Shown: positions 34,575-44,246, counted from the stretch's first letter. The stretch is DNA of 64,000 bases from UBA7803 sp041686955 (GCA_041686955.1 JAWLCV010000012.1:12138-76137); one strand, 5' to 3'. Notes: generated by a model from the letters alone, not told the origin. Program-made: numbers and translations.

Positions 34575-35892
34575 CCGCGCCCACTCCCGTGTCCCGAGCG
34601 AACAGACCCAGCGTCTCGACGTGGCTGGTGTGTGGAAACATGTCGAAGATCCCTACCTGCTGCAACGTGAATCCCCTGGCCTGCAAGCGTGCGGCGTCCC
34701 CGGCAAACGTGCGCGGATTGCACGACACGTAGGCGATCCGCTCGAGCCTTCGCCACCCCGCCCAACGCTCCAGATTGGCGCCAGCCCCGGACCGCGGCGG
34801 ATCCAGCAGCAGAAACTCCGACTCCGGCAGATCCGGGCACGCGGAATCATACAGATCCAGGGCGGCAAACTCAGCCTGCGCCCCGAGTCCGTTGCGGCGC
34901 GCATTGTGTTTCGCCCGCTCCACGGCTTCGCCCGCGAGCTCGTAGCCGCGAACTTCGACCCCAGAGCGCGCAAGGGCCAGAGAGAAGTTGCCGATGCCGC
35001 AGAATAGATCCGTGGCGGTGGCGCCGGGACGCGGCGCCAGGGCCAGCAGGGCCGAGCGCACCAGCGCCCGGTTCACGAAAGGATTCACCTGGGTGAAGTC
35101 CGTGGGCAGAAAGTCGTAGCAGAGCCCATAGTCTGGATTCGTGTAGGAGAGGTACGGCGACGCCGCGCCGTCGCCGAGAAGGGTTACGGTCTCGTAGCCG
35201 CCGGGCTGCAGATAAACCCGGGTCGCGTTCCGCCGCGCGAACTCGAGAAGCCGCGCGCGGTCATCCTGGTCGAGATCGGTCAGGTGGCGGACGATGACGG
35301 CGGATTCGTGATCGCCGGCCGCGAGCTCCACCTGGGGGATGCGGTCCGGGGAGCGCAGCGCACCGAGGGTGGCGGAGAGCTCGGGAAGCATGCGCGAGAA
35401 CGGCAGCAGGAGGGTCCTGCACTCACTCATGCGCGCCACCCGATTGCTGAATCCCTCTCGAAATCCCAGCAGCAGCTCGCCGCCCACGACGCGCGCGCCG
35501 AGCCGTGCCTTGGCCCTGTAGTGCAACCGTGGTCCGTGCACCGGTGGATGGAGCCGCCGCGCTTCGACGCCATGCCCGGCCAAGAGCCGCAGCAACACCC
35601 GTTCCTTGTGAACGAGCTGTCGCGGGTAATCCAGATGCTGCAGCGTGCAGCCGCCGCAGCGGGGAAACACCGGACACGGGGGCAGCCGGCGATCCGCGGC
35701 GGCCGCCTCGGGAACGTCGGCTTCGCCGTACCACACGCCGCCCCGCCGCTTCAGCACGCGCACGTGGACGGTTTCACCGGGCAGCGCATTGCGCGCCTTC
35801 ACCATTCGGGATTCGAAACGGCCCTCGCCCAAACCCTCGTCGCCCAGCTCGTCCACCACGAGCTCGATCTGCCGCGGACCGCGTCGACTCAT
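34567..35892 (-). CDS. rlmD: 23S rRNA (uracil-1939-C5)-methyltransferase RlmD
   Basis: SAM-dependent m5U1939 methyltransferase with a [4Fe-4S] cluster. The 441-residue protein starts MSRRGPRQIELVV at 35892. A TRAM domain (about 1-60) precedes the cluster cysteines C73, C79 and C82, with the fourth in MSECRTL. The SAM motif is DLFCGIGNFSLALA, and the catalytic cysteine lies in YVSCNPRTFAGD. The start overlaps the recO stop as ATGA. relA directly downstream is a recurrent gammaproteobacterial pairing. Confidence 0.97.
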   Translation of the reverse strand: MSRRGPRQIELVVDELGDEGLGEGRFESRMVKARNALPGETVHVRVLKRRGGVWYGEADVPEAAAADRRLPPCPVFPRCGGCTLQHLDYPRQLVHKERVLLRLLAGHGVEARRLHPPVHGPRLHYRAKARLGARVVGGELLLGFREGFSNRVARMSECRTLLLPFSRMLPELSATLGALRSPDRIPQVELAAGDHESAVIVRHLTDLDQDDRARLLEFARRNATRVYLQPGGYETVTLLGDGAASPYLSYTNPDYGLCYDFLPTDFTQVNPFVNRALVRSALLALAPRPGATATDLFCGIGNFSLALARSGVEVRGYELAGEAVERAKHNARRNGLGAQAEFAALDLYDSACPDLPESEFLLLDPPRSGAGANLERWAGWRRLERIAYVSCNPRTFAGDAARLQARGFTLQQVGIFDMFPHTSHVETLGLFARDTGVGAGG

Positions 35893-36584
35893 CCGGCATT
35901 CCGCCGGGTCAAGAGTCGCCGGCTGGCCAGGGGTTTCGGTCCCAGAAGCGGCCTGAGCGCCTGCCGGAAGATCTTCTTGGCCGCGATGCGGGCCCCGCGC
36001 GAGTCGTAGCGGCCGTCGGCGATCTCCAGCAGCACCGCGCCCGGGTAGCCGCGGCCGCTGCCGACGGCCACGAAGCCGGCATCCATGTGCAGGCGATAAT
36101 CGGTGTCCGCGCGAATGGACTCGCCGGTGTCGGCGTCGCGGGAAAAATCCAGCCCGTACCCCAGCTCGTCCAGCAGCAGCCGCTCGAAACCCCGCAGCGC
36201 CACGTCCGGCGGGTACTCCGCTGTTTCCAGCCGTTCGAGCACCCAGCACGCTCCCGCGAACAGCCGCGGCGAGCTCTCGTGCTCGTGGAGCAGGCGCGTC
36301 AGCAGCTCCAGAACGTAGAACCCCGACGCCAGGGCATTGCCGCTGAGCCAGGCGTGACGAACCAGCTCGCAACCGGTGAGGGTGTACAGCGTGCCCCGGC
36401 CGCTCCAGCTCACCCGAACCCGGTTGAACGGCTGAAGCACGTTGCCGCGCTTGCTGCCGCGGATGCCTCGCGCCACCACCGGCACACGGCCGTGGCCGGC
36501 AGTCAGGAGGCTGACGATGGCGCTGCTTTCGCGATACGGCCTGGTGTGCAGCACCAGCGCTGCTTCACCGGTGACCCGGGTCAT
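35889..36584 (-). CDS. recO: DNA repair protein RecO
   Basis: Helps load RecA on SSB-coated DNA in the RecFOR pathway and anneals strands. The 231-residue protein has the N-terminal OB-fold opening GEAALVLHTRPYRESSAIVSLLT, then GIRGSKR and QPFNRVRVSWSGRG. A helical domain follows; no zinc-finger cysteines are present, as in other gammaproteobacterial RecO. Its start lies 20 bases inside the end of era. Confidence 0.95.
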   Translation of the reverse strand: MTRVTGEAALVLHTRPYRESSAIVSLLTAGHGRVPVVARGIRGSKRGNVLQPFNRVRVSWSGRGTLYTLTGCELVRHAWLSGNALASGFYVLELLTRLLHEHESSPRLFAGACWVLERLETAEYPPDVALRGFERLLLDELGYGLDFSRDADTGESIRADTDYRLHMDAGFVAVGSGRGYPGAVLLEIADGRYDSRGARIAAKKIFRQALRPLLGPKPLASRRLLTRRNAG

Positions 36585-37470
36585 AGCCCACCCTTCGCAG
36601 TCCCGCCGCCGTGGTGCTCCAGCCCGGCCGCACCTTCACCCACAGCCGCAGCATCACCCGCTTCTCCAGCAGCTTCTCGATGTCCTCCCGGGCTTCGCGG
36701 CCGATGACCTTGAGCTTCTCGCCACCCTTGCCGATGACGATGCGCTTCTGGCCCGGCCGCTCCACGAAGATCTCGGCGGCCACGTCCACCAGGTTCGGCG
36801 ATTCGTCGTAGCCCTCGATGACCACCGTCAGATGGTGCGGCACCTCGTCGCCGAGGCGGCGCATGAGCTTCTCGCGAATGATCTCCGATACCAGAAACCG
36901 CTCGCTCTGATCCGTCACCTGATCGGGGGGGAACAGGTGCGCCTGTTCCGGCAGCCGGGCGAACACCGCCCGCCGCAGCGCTTCCAGCCCCGAGCCCTTC
37001 AACGCCGATACCGGAAAGATCTCGTCGAAGCGGCCACGCTCGTGGAGCGCGGCCATGGCTGGCAGCAGCGCTTCCTTGCGCCGGACCAGGTCGGATTTGT
37101 TCAGGACGGCGAAGGCGGGAACCGGATGGTGCTCGAGCAGCTTCAGCACCCGCTCGTCACCCTCGGTCCAGACGTCCCGGTCCACGATCATCAGCACCAG
37201 GTCCACGTCGGCCAGCACCGCGGTGGCCGCCCGCACCATCTGCCGGTTGATCTCACGGCGGGCGTCGTCGTGGATGCCCGGCGTGTCCACGTAGATGGCC
37301 TGATCATCGCCCTCGGTGTCCACTCCCAGCAACACGTGTCGCGTGGTCTGCGGCTTGCGCGAGGTAATGGCCAGCTTCTGCCGCAGCAGGTGATTGAGCA
37401 GGGTGGACTTGCCCACGTTCGGACGGCCGATCAGAGCCACGTAGCCGCAACGTTGGATGGTCTCAGGCAC
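36565..37470 (-). CDS. era: GTPase Era
   Basis: Ribosome-assembly GTPase that binds the 3' end of 16S rRNA. The GTG at 37470 gives the same 14-residue spacing to the P-loop as in E. coli; a TTG at 37485 is an alternative. The 301-residue form has G1 GRPNVGKS (15-22), TTRH, G3 DTPG, G4 NKSD and SALKGSG. A C-terminal KH domain carries VIGKGGEKLKVIG. The start overlaps the end of rnc by 8 bases. Confidence 0.97.
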   Translation of the reverse strand: MPETIQRCGYVALIGRPNVGKSTLLNHLLRQKLAITSRKPQTTRHVLLGVDTEGDDQAIYVDTPGIHDDARREINRQMVRAATAVLADVDLVLMIVDRDVWTEGDERVLKLLEHHPVPAFAVLNKSDLVRRKEALLPAMAALHERGRFDEIFPVSALKGSGLEALRRAVFARLPEQAHLFPPDQVTDQSERFLVSEIIREKLMRRLGDEVPHHLTVVIEGYDESPNLVDVAAEIFVERPGQKRIVIGKGGEKLKVIGREAREDIEKLLEKRVMLRLWVKVRPGWSTTAAGLRRVGYDPGHR

Positions 37471-38158
37471 CTGGCTTCCGTCCAAGACGTTCCGCCACCT
37501 TGGTCAGCATGGATTCCGCCGCATTCTTTTCCGCGCCCCGGCGGCTGCGTCCCTGCGCCGCCACCGTGAGCTCCAGAGCCGGCACCCGGCAACTCACCGT
37601 GAACACCCGCGAGTGGGCAGAGCCCGTGGTGGACTCGATGGCGTACTCCGGCAGGTCCAGATTCACGCCCTGCAGCATCTCCTGCAATCGCGTCTTGGGA
37701 TCCTTCAACGCCTCCGGGTCCAGGGTCCGCATGCGCGGCTCCAGCAACCGCAGGGTGAGATCCCGTGCCGCCTCGATGCCGCCGTCCAGGTGCACCGCGC
37801 CGATCACCGCTTCCAGGGAATCGGCGAGAATCGACGCCCGCTTGTGGCCGCCGCTGCGCCGCTCCCCGGCGCCGAGCCGGAGGTATCGACCGAGGTCCAG
37901 CTCGGCGGCCACCTCGGCGAGCGTATCCTTTCGCACCAGATTCGCGCGTAGCAGCGACAGCGTGTCCTCGTGGGCCGCCGGTTGCTCCTCGAACAGGCGC
38001 AGCGCGATCACGTAGCCGAGCACCGCGTCGCCGAGAAATTCCAGCCGTTCGTTGTGGTCCCTCGCGAAGCTCTTGTGGGTCAGCGCCTGCCGCAACAGGT
38101 CCGGGTCGCCGAACCGATAGCCCAGCGCCGCCTCCAGCCGCGTCTCGGGCGGCGTCAC
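37463..38158 (-). CDS. rnc: Ribonuclease III
   Basis: Double-strand-specific endoribonuclease for rRNA and mRNA processing. The GTG at 38158, one base after the stop of the upstream gene, gives a 231-residue protein starting TPPETRLEAALGYRF (226 in E. coli). A longer ATG form (38203) would overlap the neighbour by 44 bases. The signature NERLEFLGDAVL (36-47) provides E40 and D44, and ADSLEAVIGA the second metal pair. A dsRNA-binding domain occupies the C-terminus (KTRLQEMLQG ... RRGAEKNAAESML). Confidence 0.97.
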   Translation of the reverse strand: MTPPETRLEAALGYRFGDPDLLRQALTHKSFARDHNERLEFLGDAVLGYVIALRLFEEQPAAHEDTLSLLRANLVRKDTLAEVAAELDLGRYLRLGAGERRSGGHKRASILADSLEAVIGAVHLDGGIEAARDLTLRLLEPRMRTLDPEALKDPKTRLQEMLQGVNLDLPEYAIESTTGSAHSRVFTVSCRVPALELTVAAQGRSRRGAEKNAAESMLTKVAERLGRKPGA

Positions 38159-38159
38159 G

Positions 38160-38537
38160 TCAGTATTCGAATCGCTCGTGGAAGCTGATGACGACATCGA
38201 CATTGAAGAACAGGTGCTCGCGGCGTTCGTAGCGGACCTCCAGCACGGTGCTGTCCCGGCTGCGCTGAAGGTCGATGATATCGCGGATGTCGAAGTCGCG
38301 CAGGTTGTTGATCTTGAATCGTTTCTTGAGCGCCTCCAGGAGGCTGCTGCGGGACATGGTGCGCACCTCCTGAGCCGGCAGCCCCTGAATCACCGATTTC
38401 ACCGTGTAGAAGTCGATGTAATGAGGCGCCAGCCGCAGGGTCAGTGTGATGGCTGCGGCCAGCACGATCAGCACCATCAGCCAGCCCATGCCGGTGAGGC
38501 CGCGCTGGCGGGCGTACGAAGCGAATTGCGGCATCAT
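38160..38537 (-). CDS. DUF4845 membrane protein
   Basis: Small membrane-anchored protein of unknown function that commonly lies between lepB and rnc in Gammaproteobacteria. The 125-residue product starts MMPQFASYARQRG with GGAG five bases upstream; a GTG at 38555 is possible. One membrane helix (GWLMVLIVLAAAITLTLRLAP) is followed by a periplasmic or cytoplasmic domain ending DVVISFHERFEY. The family is recognised from position and the YIDFYTVKSVI segment; no biochemical role is known. Confidence 0.88.
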   Translation of the reverse strand: MMPQFASYARQRGLTGMGWLMVLIVLAAAITLTLRLAPHYIDFYTVKSVIQGLPAQEVRTMSRSSLLEALKKRFKINNLRDFDIRDIIDLQRSRDSTVLEVRYERREHLFFNVDVVISFHERFEY

Positions 38538-38579
38538 GAGTTCTCCGAGGATCACGACGAACGGTCGTCCTACTGTCTC

Positions 38580-39395
38580 TCAGTCTAGCCAGCGATTGCG
38601 TGAAAAGGTTGGCAGTGAGAATCCCGGATCCTTGTGCACCCAAATGGCAACTGCCTTGCCTACAATTCGATCCTCGGGAACGAAGCCCCACACCCGGCTG
38701 TCCTCGCTGCGGCCCCGGTTGTCACCCATCATGAAGTAGGAGTCTTCCGGTACCACCCATTCCCGGGGCGGCTCGGGGAACGGGTAGCGGTAGATCGAGT
38801 GGTTGCTGTCATCGAAACGCTCGTGGTATTCGCGGATCGGCACCGGGCCGTTTGCGAACGGCAGGTAGCTCTCGAACTGACGCTCGAGCTGGTAATCCGC
38901 GCGCTCGCCGTTGATGTAGAGCACCTTGTTCTCGTACCGGATGTGGTCACCCGGCAGGCCCACCACGCGCTTGATGAAGTAGCGCGGGTCGTGAGGCGGA
39001 ACGAACACCATGATGTCCCCCCGCTCCGGCTCGCCCACCTCGACGATTCGCGTGTTCACCACCGGCAGGCGCAATCCGTAGGCGTACTTGTTGACCAGAA
39101 TGAAGTCCCCCACCTCCAGGGTGGGCAGCATGGACTCGGATGGAATCTGATACGGCTCGGCGAGGAAGCTGCGCAGCAGCAGAACCACCAGCAGCACGGG
39201 GAAGAAGGAACGGGCGTATTCCACCAGCTTGGGTTCCGCCAGCACCCGATCCAGCTCTTCCCGGCGGGTGCCGCTGGCTTCCAGCGACCGTGCCGCGCGC
39301 TGACGGCGCGGCTTCAGCACCAGCACGTCGAACAGCCAGACGGCGCCGGAGATCAGCACCGCCCAGGTGAGTACCAGCGGAAAGTCGATGTCCAT
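38580..39395 (-). CDS. lepB: Signal peptidase I
   Basis: Membrane serine protease that cleaves Sec and Tat signal peptides. The 271-residue protein has two N-terminal membrane helices (about 8-27 and 62-79). The catalytic serine is S88 in PSESMLPTL, and the general-base lysine is K142 in YFIKRVVGLPGD. GDNRGRSEDSRVWGFVP is the conserved box E. The start overlaps the lepA stop by one base (TGATG), typical of lepA-lepB coupling. Confidence 0.98.
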   Translation of the reverse strand: MDIDFPLVLTWAVLISGAVWLFDVLVLKPRRQRAARSLEASGTRREELDRVLAEPKLVEYARSFFPVLLVVLLLRSFLAEPYQIPSESMLPTLEVGDFILVNKYAYGLRLPVVNTRIVEVGEPERGDIMVFVPPHDPRYFIKRVVGLPGDHIRYENKVLYINGERADYQLERQFESYLPFANGPVPIREYHERFDDSNHSIYRYPFPEPPREWVVPEDSYFMMGDNRGRSEDSRVWGFVPEDRIVGKAVAIWVHKDPGFSLPTFSRNRWLD

Positions 39396-41188
39396 CAGCG
39401 CTCCACCTTGAGCGCCGCGAGGAACGCCTCCTGAGGGATTTCCACCTTGCCGAGCTGCTTCATCCGCTTCTTGCCCGCCTTCTGTTTCTCCAGGAGCTTC
39501 TTCTTACGGGTGACGTCGCCACCGTAGCACTTGGCGGTGACGTTCTTGCGTAGCGCCTTCACCGTGGAACGGGCGATGACCTGGCCGCCGATGGCCGCCT
39601 GAATCGCCACATCGAACATCTGCCGCGGGATCAGCTCCTTCATTTTCTCCACGAGCTGCCGCCCGCGCACCTGGGCCTGGTCGCGGTGAACGATGTTCGC
39701 CAGGGCATCCACGCGCTCGCCGTTGATCAGGATGTCGAGCCTCACCAGGTTGGCGGGCTGGAAACGCGCAAAGCTGTAGTCCATGGAGGCGAAGCCCCGG
39801 CTCACGGACTTCAGCCGGTCGAAGAAATCCATGACCACCTCGTTCATGGGCATTTCCCAGAGCATGGAGACCTGACCACCGGTGTAGGTCATGTTCTTCT
39901 GCACGCCGCGCCGTTCGACGCACAGCGTCATCACGTTGCCCACGTAGTCCTGGGGCACGAGAATGCTCACCTCAACGATGGGCTCGCGCATCTCCTTGTA
40001 GTTCACCGGCAGGCGCGACGGATTGTCCACGTGGGTCACGGTGCCGTCGGGCAACTCCACCTCGTAGACCACCGTCGGCGCGGAGGTGATGAGGTCGAGG
40101 TCGTACTCCCGCTCGAGGCGTTCCTGCACGATCTCCATGTGCAGCATGCCGAGAAAGCCGCAGCGAAAACCGAAACCCAGCGCGTCCGACGTCTCCGGCT
40201 CGAAGAACAGCGACGCGTCGTTCAGGGTCAGCTTCTCGAGCGCTTCGCGGAAACTTTCGAAATCCTCGGAGTTGACCGGAAACAGGCCCGCGAACACCTG
40301 GGGCTTGACCCGGGCGAAGCCGGGAAGCTGGGGCACCTCCTGATGGGACGCCAGCACCAGGGTGTCCCCCACCGGGGCCCCGCGGATGTCCTTGATGCCG
40401 GCGATCACGTAGCCCACCTCGCCGGCGGCGAGTCGCGGCCGGGCCGTGGGCTTGGGGGTGAAGCAGCCCACGTCGTCCACCACATGGGTGCGTCCGAGGG
40501 ATTTCACCACCACCTTGTCACCCTTGGCGATCTCACCCTGAACCACCCGCACGAGCGAGACGATCCCCAGGTAGTTGTCGAACCAGGAATCGATGATGAG
40601 CGCCTGCAACGGCGCCTCCCGGTCGCCCTCGGGCGGCGGAATCTGCGCCACCAGCCGCTCCAGGAGCTCCGGCACCCCTTCGCCGGTCTTGGCGCTGACG
40701 CGAATGGCGTCGTGAGCCGGCAGGCCGATGATCTCCTCGATCTCCCGGGCGACCCGCTCCGGCTCGGCCTGGGGCAGGTCGATCTTGTTCAGCACCGGCA
40801 GCACCTCGAGCCCTTGCTCGATGGCGGTGTAGCAGTTCGCCACGGACTGTGCTTCCACCCCCTGAGCGGCGTCCACCACCAGCAACGCGCCCTCGCAGGC
40901 AGCCAGCGAACGGGACACCTCGTAGCTGAAATCCACGTGGCCCGGGGTGTCGATGAAGTTGAGCTGATAACGCTGCCCGTCACGGGCCTGGTATTCCAGG
41001 GTCACGCTGTGGGCTTTGATGGTGATGCCGCGCTCGCGCTCCAGGTCCATGGAATCCAGAACCTGCTCCGCCATCTCCCGATCGGAAAGCCCGCCGCAGA
41101 GCTGAATCAGCCGGTCGGCCAGGGTCGACTTGCCGTGATCGATGTGGGCGATGATGGAAAAGTTGCGAATCTGGTCGATTGCAGGCAC
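39395..41188 (-). CDS. lepA: Elongation factor 4 (LepA)
   Basis: Ribosomal back-translocase-like GTPase. A GTG start at 41188 gives 597 residues starting PAIDQIRNFSIIAHIDHGKSTL, matching the 599-residue E. coli protein; the frame stays open upstream. G motifs are AHIDHGKST, DTPGH and NKIDLP. The C-terminal LepA-specific domain has the basic tail RKKKLLEKQKAGKKRMKQ. Confidence 0.98.
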   Translation of the reverse strand: MPAIDQIRNFSIIAHIDHGKSTLADRLIQLCGGLSDREMAEQVLDSMDLERERGITIKAHSVTLEYQARDGQRYQLNFIDTPGHVDFSYEVSRSLAACEGALLVVDAAQGVEAQSVANCYTAIEQGLEVLPVLNKIDLPQAEPERVAREIEEIIGLPAHDAIRVSAKTGEGVPELLERLVAQIPPPEGDREAPLQALIIDSWFDNYLGIVSLVRVVQGEIAKGDKVVVKSLGRTHVVDDVGCFTPKPTARPRLAAGEVGYVIAGIKDIRGAPVGDTLVLASHQEVPQLPGFARVKPQVFAGLFPVNSEDFESFREALEKLTLNDASLFFEPETSDALGFGFRCGFLGMLHMEIVQERLEREYDLDLITSAPTVVYEVELPDGTVTHVDNPSRLPVNYKEMREPIVEVSILVPQDYVGNVMTLCVERRGVQKNMTYTGGQVSMLWEMPMNEVVMDFFDRLKSVSRGFASMDYSFARFQPANLVRLDILINGERVDALANIVHRDQAQVRGRQLVEKMKELIPRQMFDVAIQAAIGGQVIARSTVKALRKNVTAKCYGGDVTRKKKLLEKQKAGKKRMKQLGKVEIPQEAFLAALKVER

Positions 41189-41273
41189 TACTCTGGGTCC
41201 CCGGCCCGGGGGCGCTCGGCCCTCAGCCATTCAAAGGCGCGCGAGTGTAGCGTATCCCGGAGTCTGCGGCGAC

Positions 41274-42671
41274 TCACTCCGGGACCCGCAGGGCGAGGAA
41301 AGTGGGCACCCCGCCGCGGATGATCAGCACCGGCACGGAACGGCCCGGCGGCAGGGCATCGGTGATATCCATGAAGCCTTCCACGTCCCGAACTTCCTGA
41401 TTGTTCAGTCGGGTGACCACGTCGCCGGAGCGGATGCCCGCCTGTGCCGCGGCGCCGCGGGCCTCGAGCACCCGCACTCCGCCGTCGATGCCCATCTCCC
41501 CGGCCGCCTCCTCCGGCAGAGGCTCGACGGCCAGCCCGATGCGGGAGGGCGCCTGCTGCGCCGGCCCGGCGTATTCATCGTCGGCCTCATCGCGCTCGGG
41601 GAGCTCACCCACGCGCACGTCGAGGGTCATGGCCTCGCCTTCGCGGACGATGTTCAGCTTCGCCGTGCTGCCCGGCCGCATGCGTCCCACCACGTGGGGC
41701 AGCTCGGTGGAGAACTCGATGACGGTGTCGGCGAACCGGGTGATGATGTCACCCGCCTCGAGCCCTGCCTCGTCCGCGGGCGAGCCTTCGAGCACCCGGT
41801 TCACCAGGGCGCCGTGGGGACGGTCGAGCCCGAAGCTCTCGGCCAGGTCCCGGTCCACCTCCTGAATCACCACGCCGAGCCAACCCCGCGTCACCCGTCC
41901 GGTGGCCTTGAGCTGGCGCACCACCTCCATGGCCACATCGATGGGAATGGCGAAGGAGACCCCCATGAAGCCGCCCGAGTTGCTGTAGATCTGGGAGTTG
42001 ATGCCAATCACCTCGCCGTCGAGATTGAAGAGGGGTCCCCCGGAGTTGCCGGGATTGATGGCCACGTCCGTCTGTATGAACGGCACGTAGTTGTCGTTCT
42101 GCTCGGTGGGCAGACTGCGGCCCTTGGCGCTGACGATGCCGGCGGTCACCGAGTAGTCGAAGCCGAACGGCGAGCCGATCGCCAGCACCCACTCGCCCAC
42201 CCTCAGCTCTTCCGACCGCCCCAGGGTCACCGTGGGCAGATCGTTCGCGTCGACCTTCAGCAGCGCCAGATCGGACCTCGGATCGGCCCCCACCAGCTCG
42301 GCCGACAACTCCCGGCGATCGTTGAACCGGACCATGATCTCATCGGCCCCCTCCACCACGTGATTGTTGGTGAGGATGAAGCCGTCTCGCTCGAGGACGA
42401 AACCGGAGCCCAGGGAGCGGGGCCGCAGAAACGGAATGGATTCGCCCTGACCGGGCGGAAAGAACCGCCGGAAGAATTCCTCCAGCTCGTCACTCGGCGT
42501 ACCGGGCGCGGATCGCGCCTGGCGGTGTTGAACGGTGCTGATGTTGACCACCGCACCCGCGTTGGCTTCCACCAGCCGGGTGAAGTCGGGGAGCTCCCGG
42601 GCCCAGGCGCTGACGCACGTCATGAGCGTTGCCGTCAGCAACAGCCGTGAACAGAAGGAATGTGCCGTCAT
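41274..42671 (-). CDS. mucD: Periplasmic serine endoprotease of the DegP/DegQ/MucD type
   Basis: Periplasmic HtrA protease that degrades misfolded envelope proteins. The 465-residue precursor starts at 42671 with a signal peptide to about A24. The catalytic triad is H104 (TNNHVV), D134 (RSDLALLKV) and S210 (GNSGGPL). Two PDZ domains follow (about 255-345 and 370-460). It is the last gene of rpoE-rseA-rseB-rseC-mucD, as in Pseudomonas algU-mucABCD. The symbol is given by this position; degP or degQ could also be used. Confidence 0.95.
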   Translation of the reverse strand: MTAHSFCSRLLLTATLMTCVSAWARELPDFTRLVEANAGAVVNISTVQHRQARSAPGTPSDELEEFFRRFFPPGQGESIPFLRPRSLGSGFVLERDGFILTNNHVVEGADEIMVRFNDRRELSAELVGADPRSDLALLKVDANDLPTVTLGRSEELRVGEWVLAIGSPFGFDYSVTAGIVSAKGRSLPTEQNDNYVPFIQTDVAINPGNSGGPLFNLDGEVIGINSQIYSNSGGFMGVSFAIPIDVAMEVVRQLKATGRVTRGWLGVVIQEVDRDLAESFGLDRPHGALVNRVLEGSPADEAGLEAGDIITRFADTVIEFSTELPHVVGRMRPGSTAKLNIVREGEAMTLDVRVGELPERDEADDEYAGPAQQAPSRIGLAVEPLPEEAAGEMGIDGGVRVLEARGAAAQAGIRSGDVVTRLNNQEVRDVEGFMDITDALPPGRSVPVLIIRGGVPTFLALRVPE

Positions 42672-42708
42672 GGTGAATGTTCCCTGGACCTGGCGCCTGC
42701 CGGCGCGC

Positions 42709-43179
42709 TCAGCGCTTCCGAGCGCCTCCGATGCCGTCACCGGCGATGCCTGCCACCCGTGCCCGGACCTCGAGCAACCGGACCAGCTCGGGCCCTTGCC
42801 TCGCGGCCATCAGCAGCGCCACGGTCAGCCCCGCGAAGCCGAGCAGCGCGCTGGCGGCCTCGCCGCCGAAGCCCGCGGCCGCGGCCGCGTCGCCGAGCAG
42901 CGCCCCCGCGAGCAGCGCCCCCAGCGGCACGGCGAACCAGATCAAGGCCACCCGGGTGAGGCCACGCCCGGACAGGCCCAGCTCCACCACGTCGCCGGCC
43001 TGCAGCCTGTCGGGCAGATCCAGTCGTCGTGCCGCGATTTCGCGCGCGGGGCCGCAGCCGAGAGCATTCCCGCAGCCGACACCGCAAGCGCCGGCGCCGC
43101 AGGACCCGGAGAAGCGCACCGTCATGGCCCCGCCGCCGCCAGCCACCGCCCGCCCCTGCCGCACGACGCGATGACTCAT
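42709..43179 (-). CDS. rseC: SoxR-reducing/sigma-E modulating protein RseC (MucC)
   Basis: Small inner-membrane protein of the sigma-E operon. The 156-residue product starts MSHRVVRQGRAVAG, with its ATG overlapping the rseB stop. A cysteine cluster (SCGAGACGVGCG, plus a later GCG) resembles the RseC redox motif. Two membrane helices follow (about 78-96 and 102-120). The long open frame upstream of this start is only antisense-free shadow of rseB. The function in redox or sigma-E control is known only loosely for the family. Confidence 0.88.
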   Translation of the reverse strand: MSHRVVRQGRAVAGGGGAMTVRFSGSCGAGACGVGCGNALGCGPAREIAARRLDLPDRLQAGDVVELGLSGRGLTRVALIWFAVPLGALLAGALLGDAAAAAGFGGEAASALLGFAGLTVALLMAARQGPELVRLLEVRARVAGIAGDGIGGARKR

Positions 43180-44246
43180 TCCCGCTCGCTTCCCGATTCG
43201 GCGGCCCGCGGAGCCACCGAGCGCGCGATGCGCTGCGCCGTCGGCGTGGGAAGTTCCCCCACCAGGGTCACCAGGTACGGCTCGCCGCGGTCCCCTTTCA
43301 CCACGTGGGTCACCGCCACGGTCGCGCCGTTGCGGGACACCATGGCCGCCGCGCCGCGATTCGGCATGTCCTCGATGAACAGCGAGAAGGCGGCGAGCCC
43401 GTCGGAGTACATCATGGTGTCGATGGACTTCAGCGAGCTCGGCGCGCGGCGGATGTCGGCGGCGGCCATACGGAAGCCTTCGGGAAGCCAGCGGGCTTCC
43501 CAGGCGGTATTCTCCCGATCCACGGGTTGCGGTTCCTTGGTGGCCAGGGTCAGGTGGCTCACCAGCGACCCCTGCTTGCCCTCGGGTTCGAGCATGGCCG
43601 GATCCACCGAATCGCCGAAATGGATGTGGTTGAACTGGAAGATCTCCAGCCGCTCGCCATCGTGACCCACGAGCTCCGAACGCAGCAGCAGCCGGGTCTC
43701 CTTGTCGAGCCAGAGCCGGTAACCGTAACGATCCTCGTCCCGGGGGGTCACCGCCACTCGAACCGCGGTGCGGTCCGCCACGCGATCCTCGCCGAAGAAC
43801 GACAGCCCGTAGTTCTCGGAAATGCGATCGTACCGGCGCACGAACGCGCGCGCGAAGGGGCCCGAGGGAATGCTCTGCTCGAGCTCGAGCAGCGCGTCCC
43901 CGGGCATGACGAAGCACGCCACCTGGTCGCCCCGGCGGACGATCTCTCGCGGCGCGCCATTGAGGTGTATCAGGCGTTCGCGCTGTTGCCCGTCCACCAC
44001 CATGTGCACGAGCCTCAGGCTCGCCAGGTCGTGACCGCTGAAGTAGCTGAAGATGCCGTCGTACGCGAGCTCGCTGAAGGCTCGATTCATGTCGTCGAGC
44101 CAGTCCCTCGGATCGTCTTCGGCGACTCCCGTGCGGGACCACAGCAGGAGAACGCACGTGGCGAGCAGAACGACGTTTGCGCGGGCGGGGCCGGCGGCAT
44201 GGCGCTGCCGGCGTATCCCGCGGCGGATGACCGCGGCCCGACTCAT
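43176..44246 (-). CDS. rseB: Sigma-E regulatory protein RseB (MucB)
   Basis: Periplasmic protein that binds RseA and shields it from DegS until lipopolysaccharide or lipid signals displace it. The 356-residue precursor starts MSRAAVIRRG at 44246, with a signal segment near residues 22-42. The body matches MucB/RseB: LAYDGIFSYFSGHDLASLRLVH in the large domain and WLPEGFRMA with a C-terminal small domain. Start and stop overlap rseA and rseC as ATGA, so the three genes are translated together. Confidence 0.94.
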   Translation of the reverse strand: MSRAAVIRRGIRRQRHAAGPARANVVLLATCVLLLWSRTGVAEDDPRDWLDDMNRAFSELAYDGIFSYFSGHDLASLRLVHMVVDGQQRERLIHLNGAPREIVRRGDQVACFVMPGDALLELEQSIPSGPFARAFVRRYDRISENYGLSFFGEDRVADRTAVRVAVTPRDEDRYGYRLWLDKETRLLLRSELVGHDGERLEIFQFNHIHFGDSVDPAMLEPEGKQGSLVSHLTLATKEPQPVDRENTAWEARWLPEGFRMAAADIRRAPSSLKSIDTMMYSDGLAAFSLFIEDMPNRGAAAMVSRNGATVAVTHVVKGDRGEPYLVTLVGELPTPTAQRIARSVAPRAAESGSERE

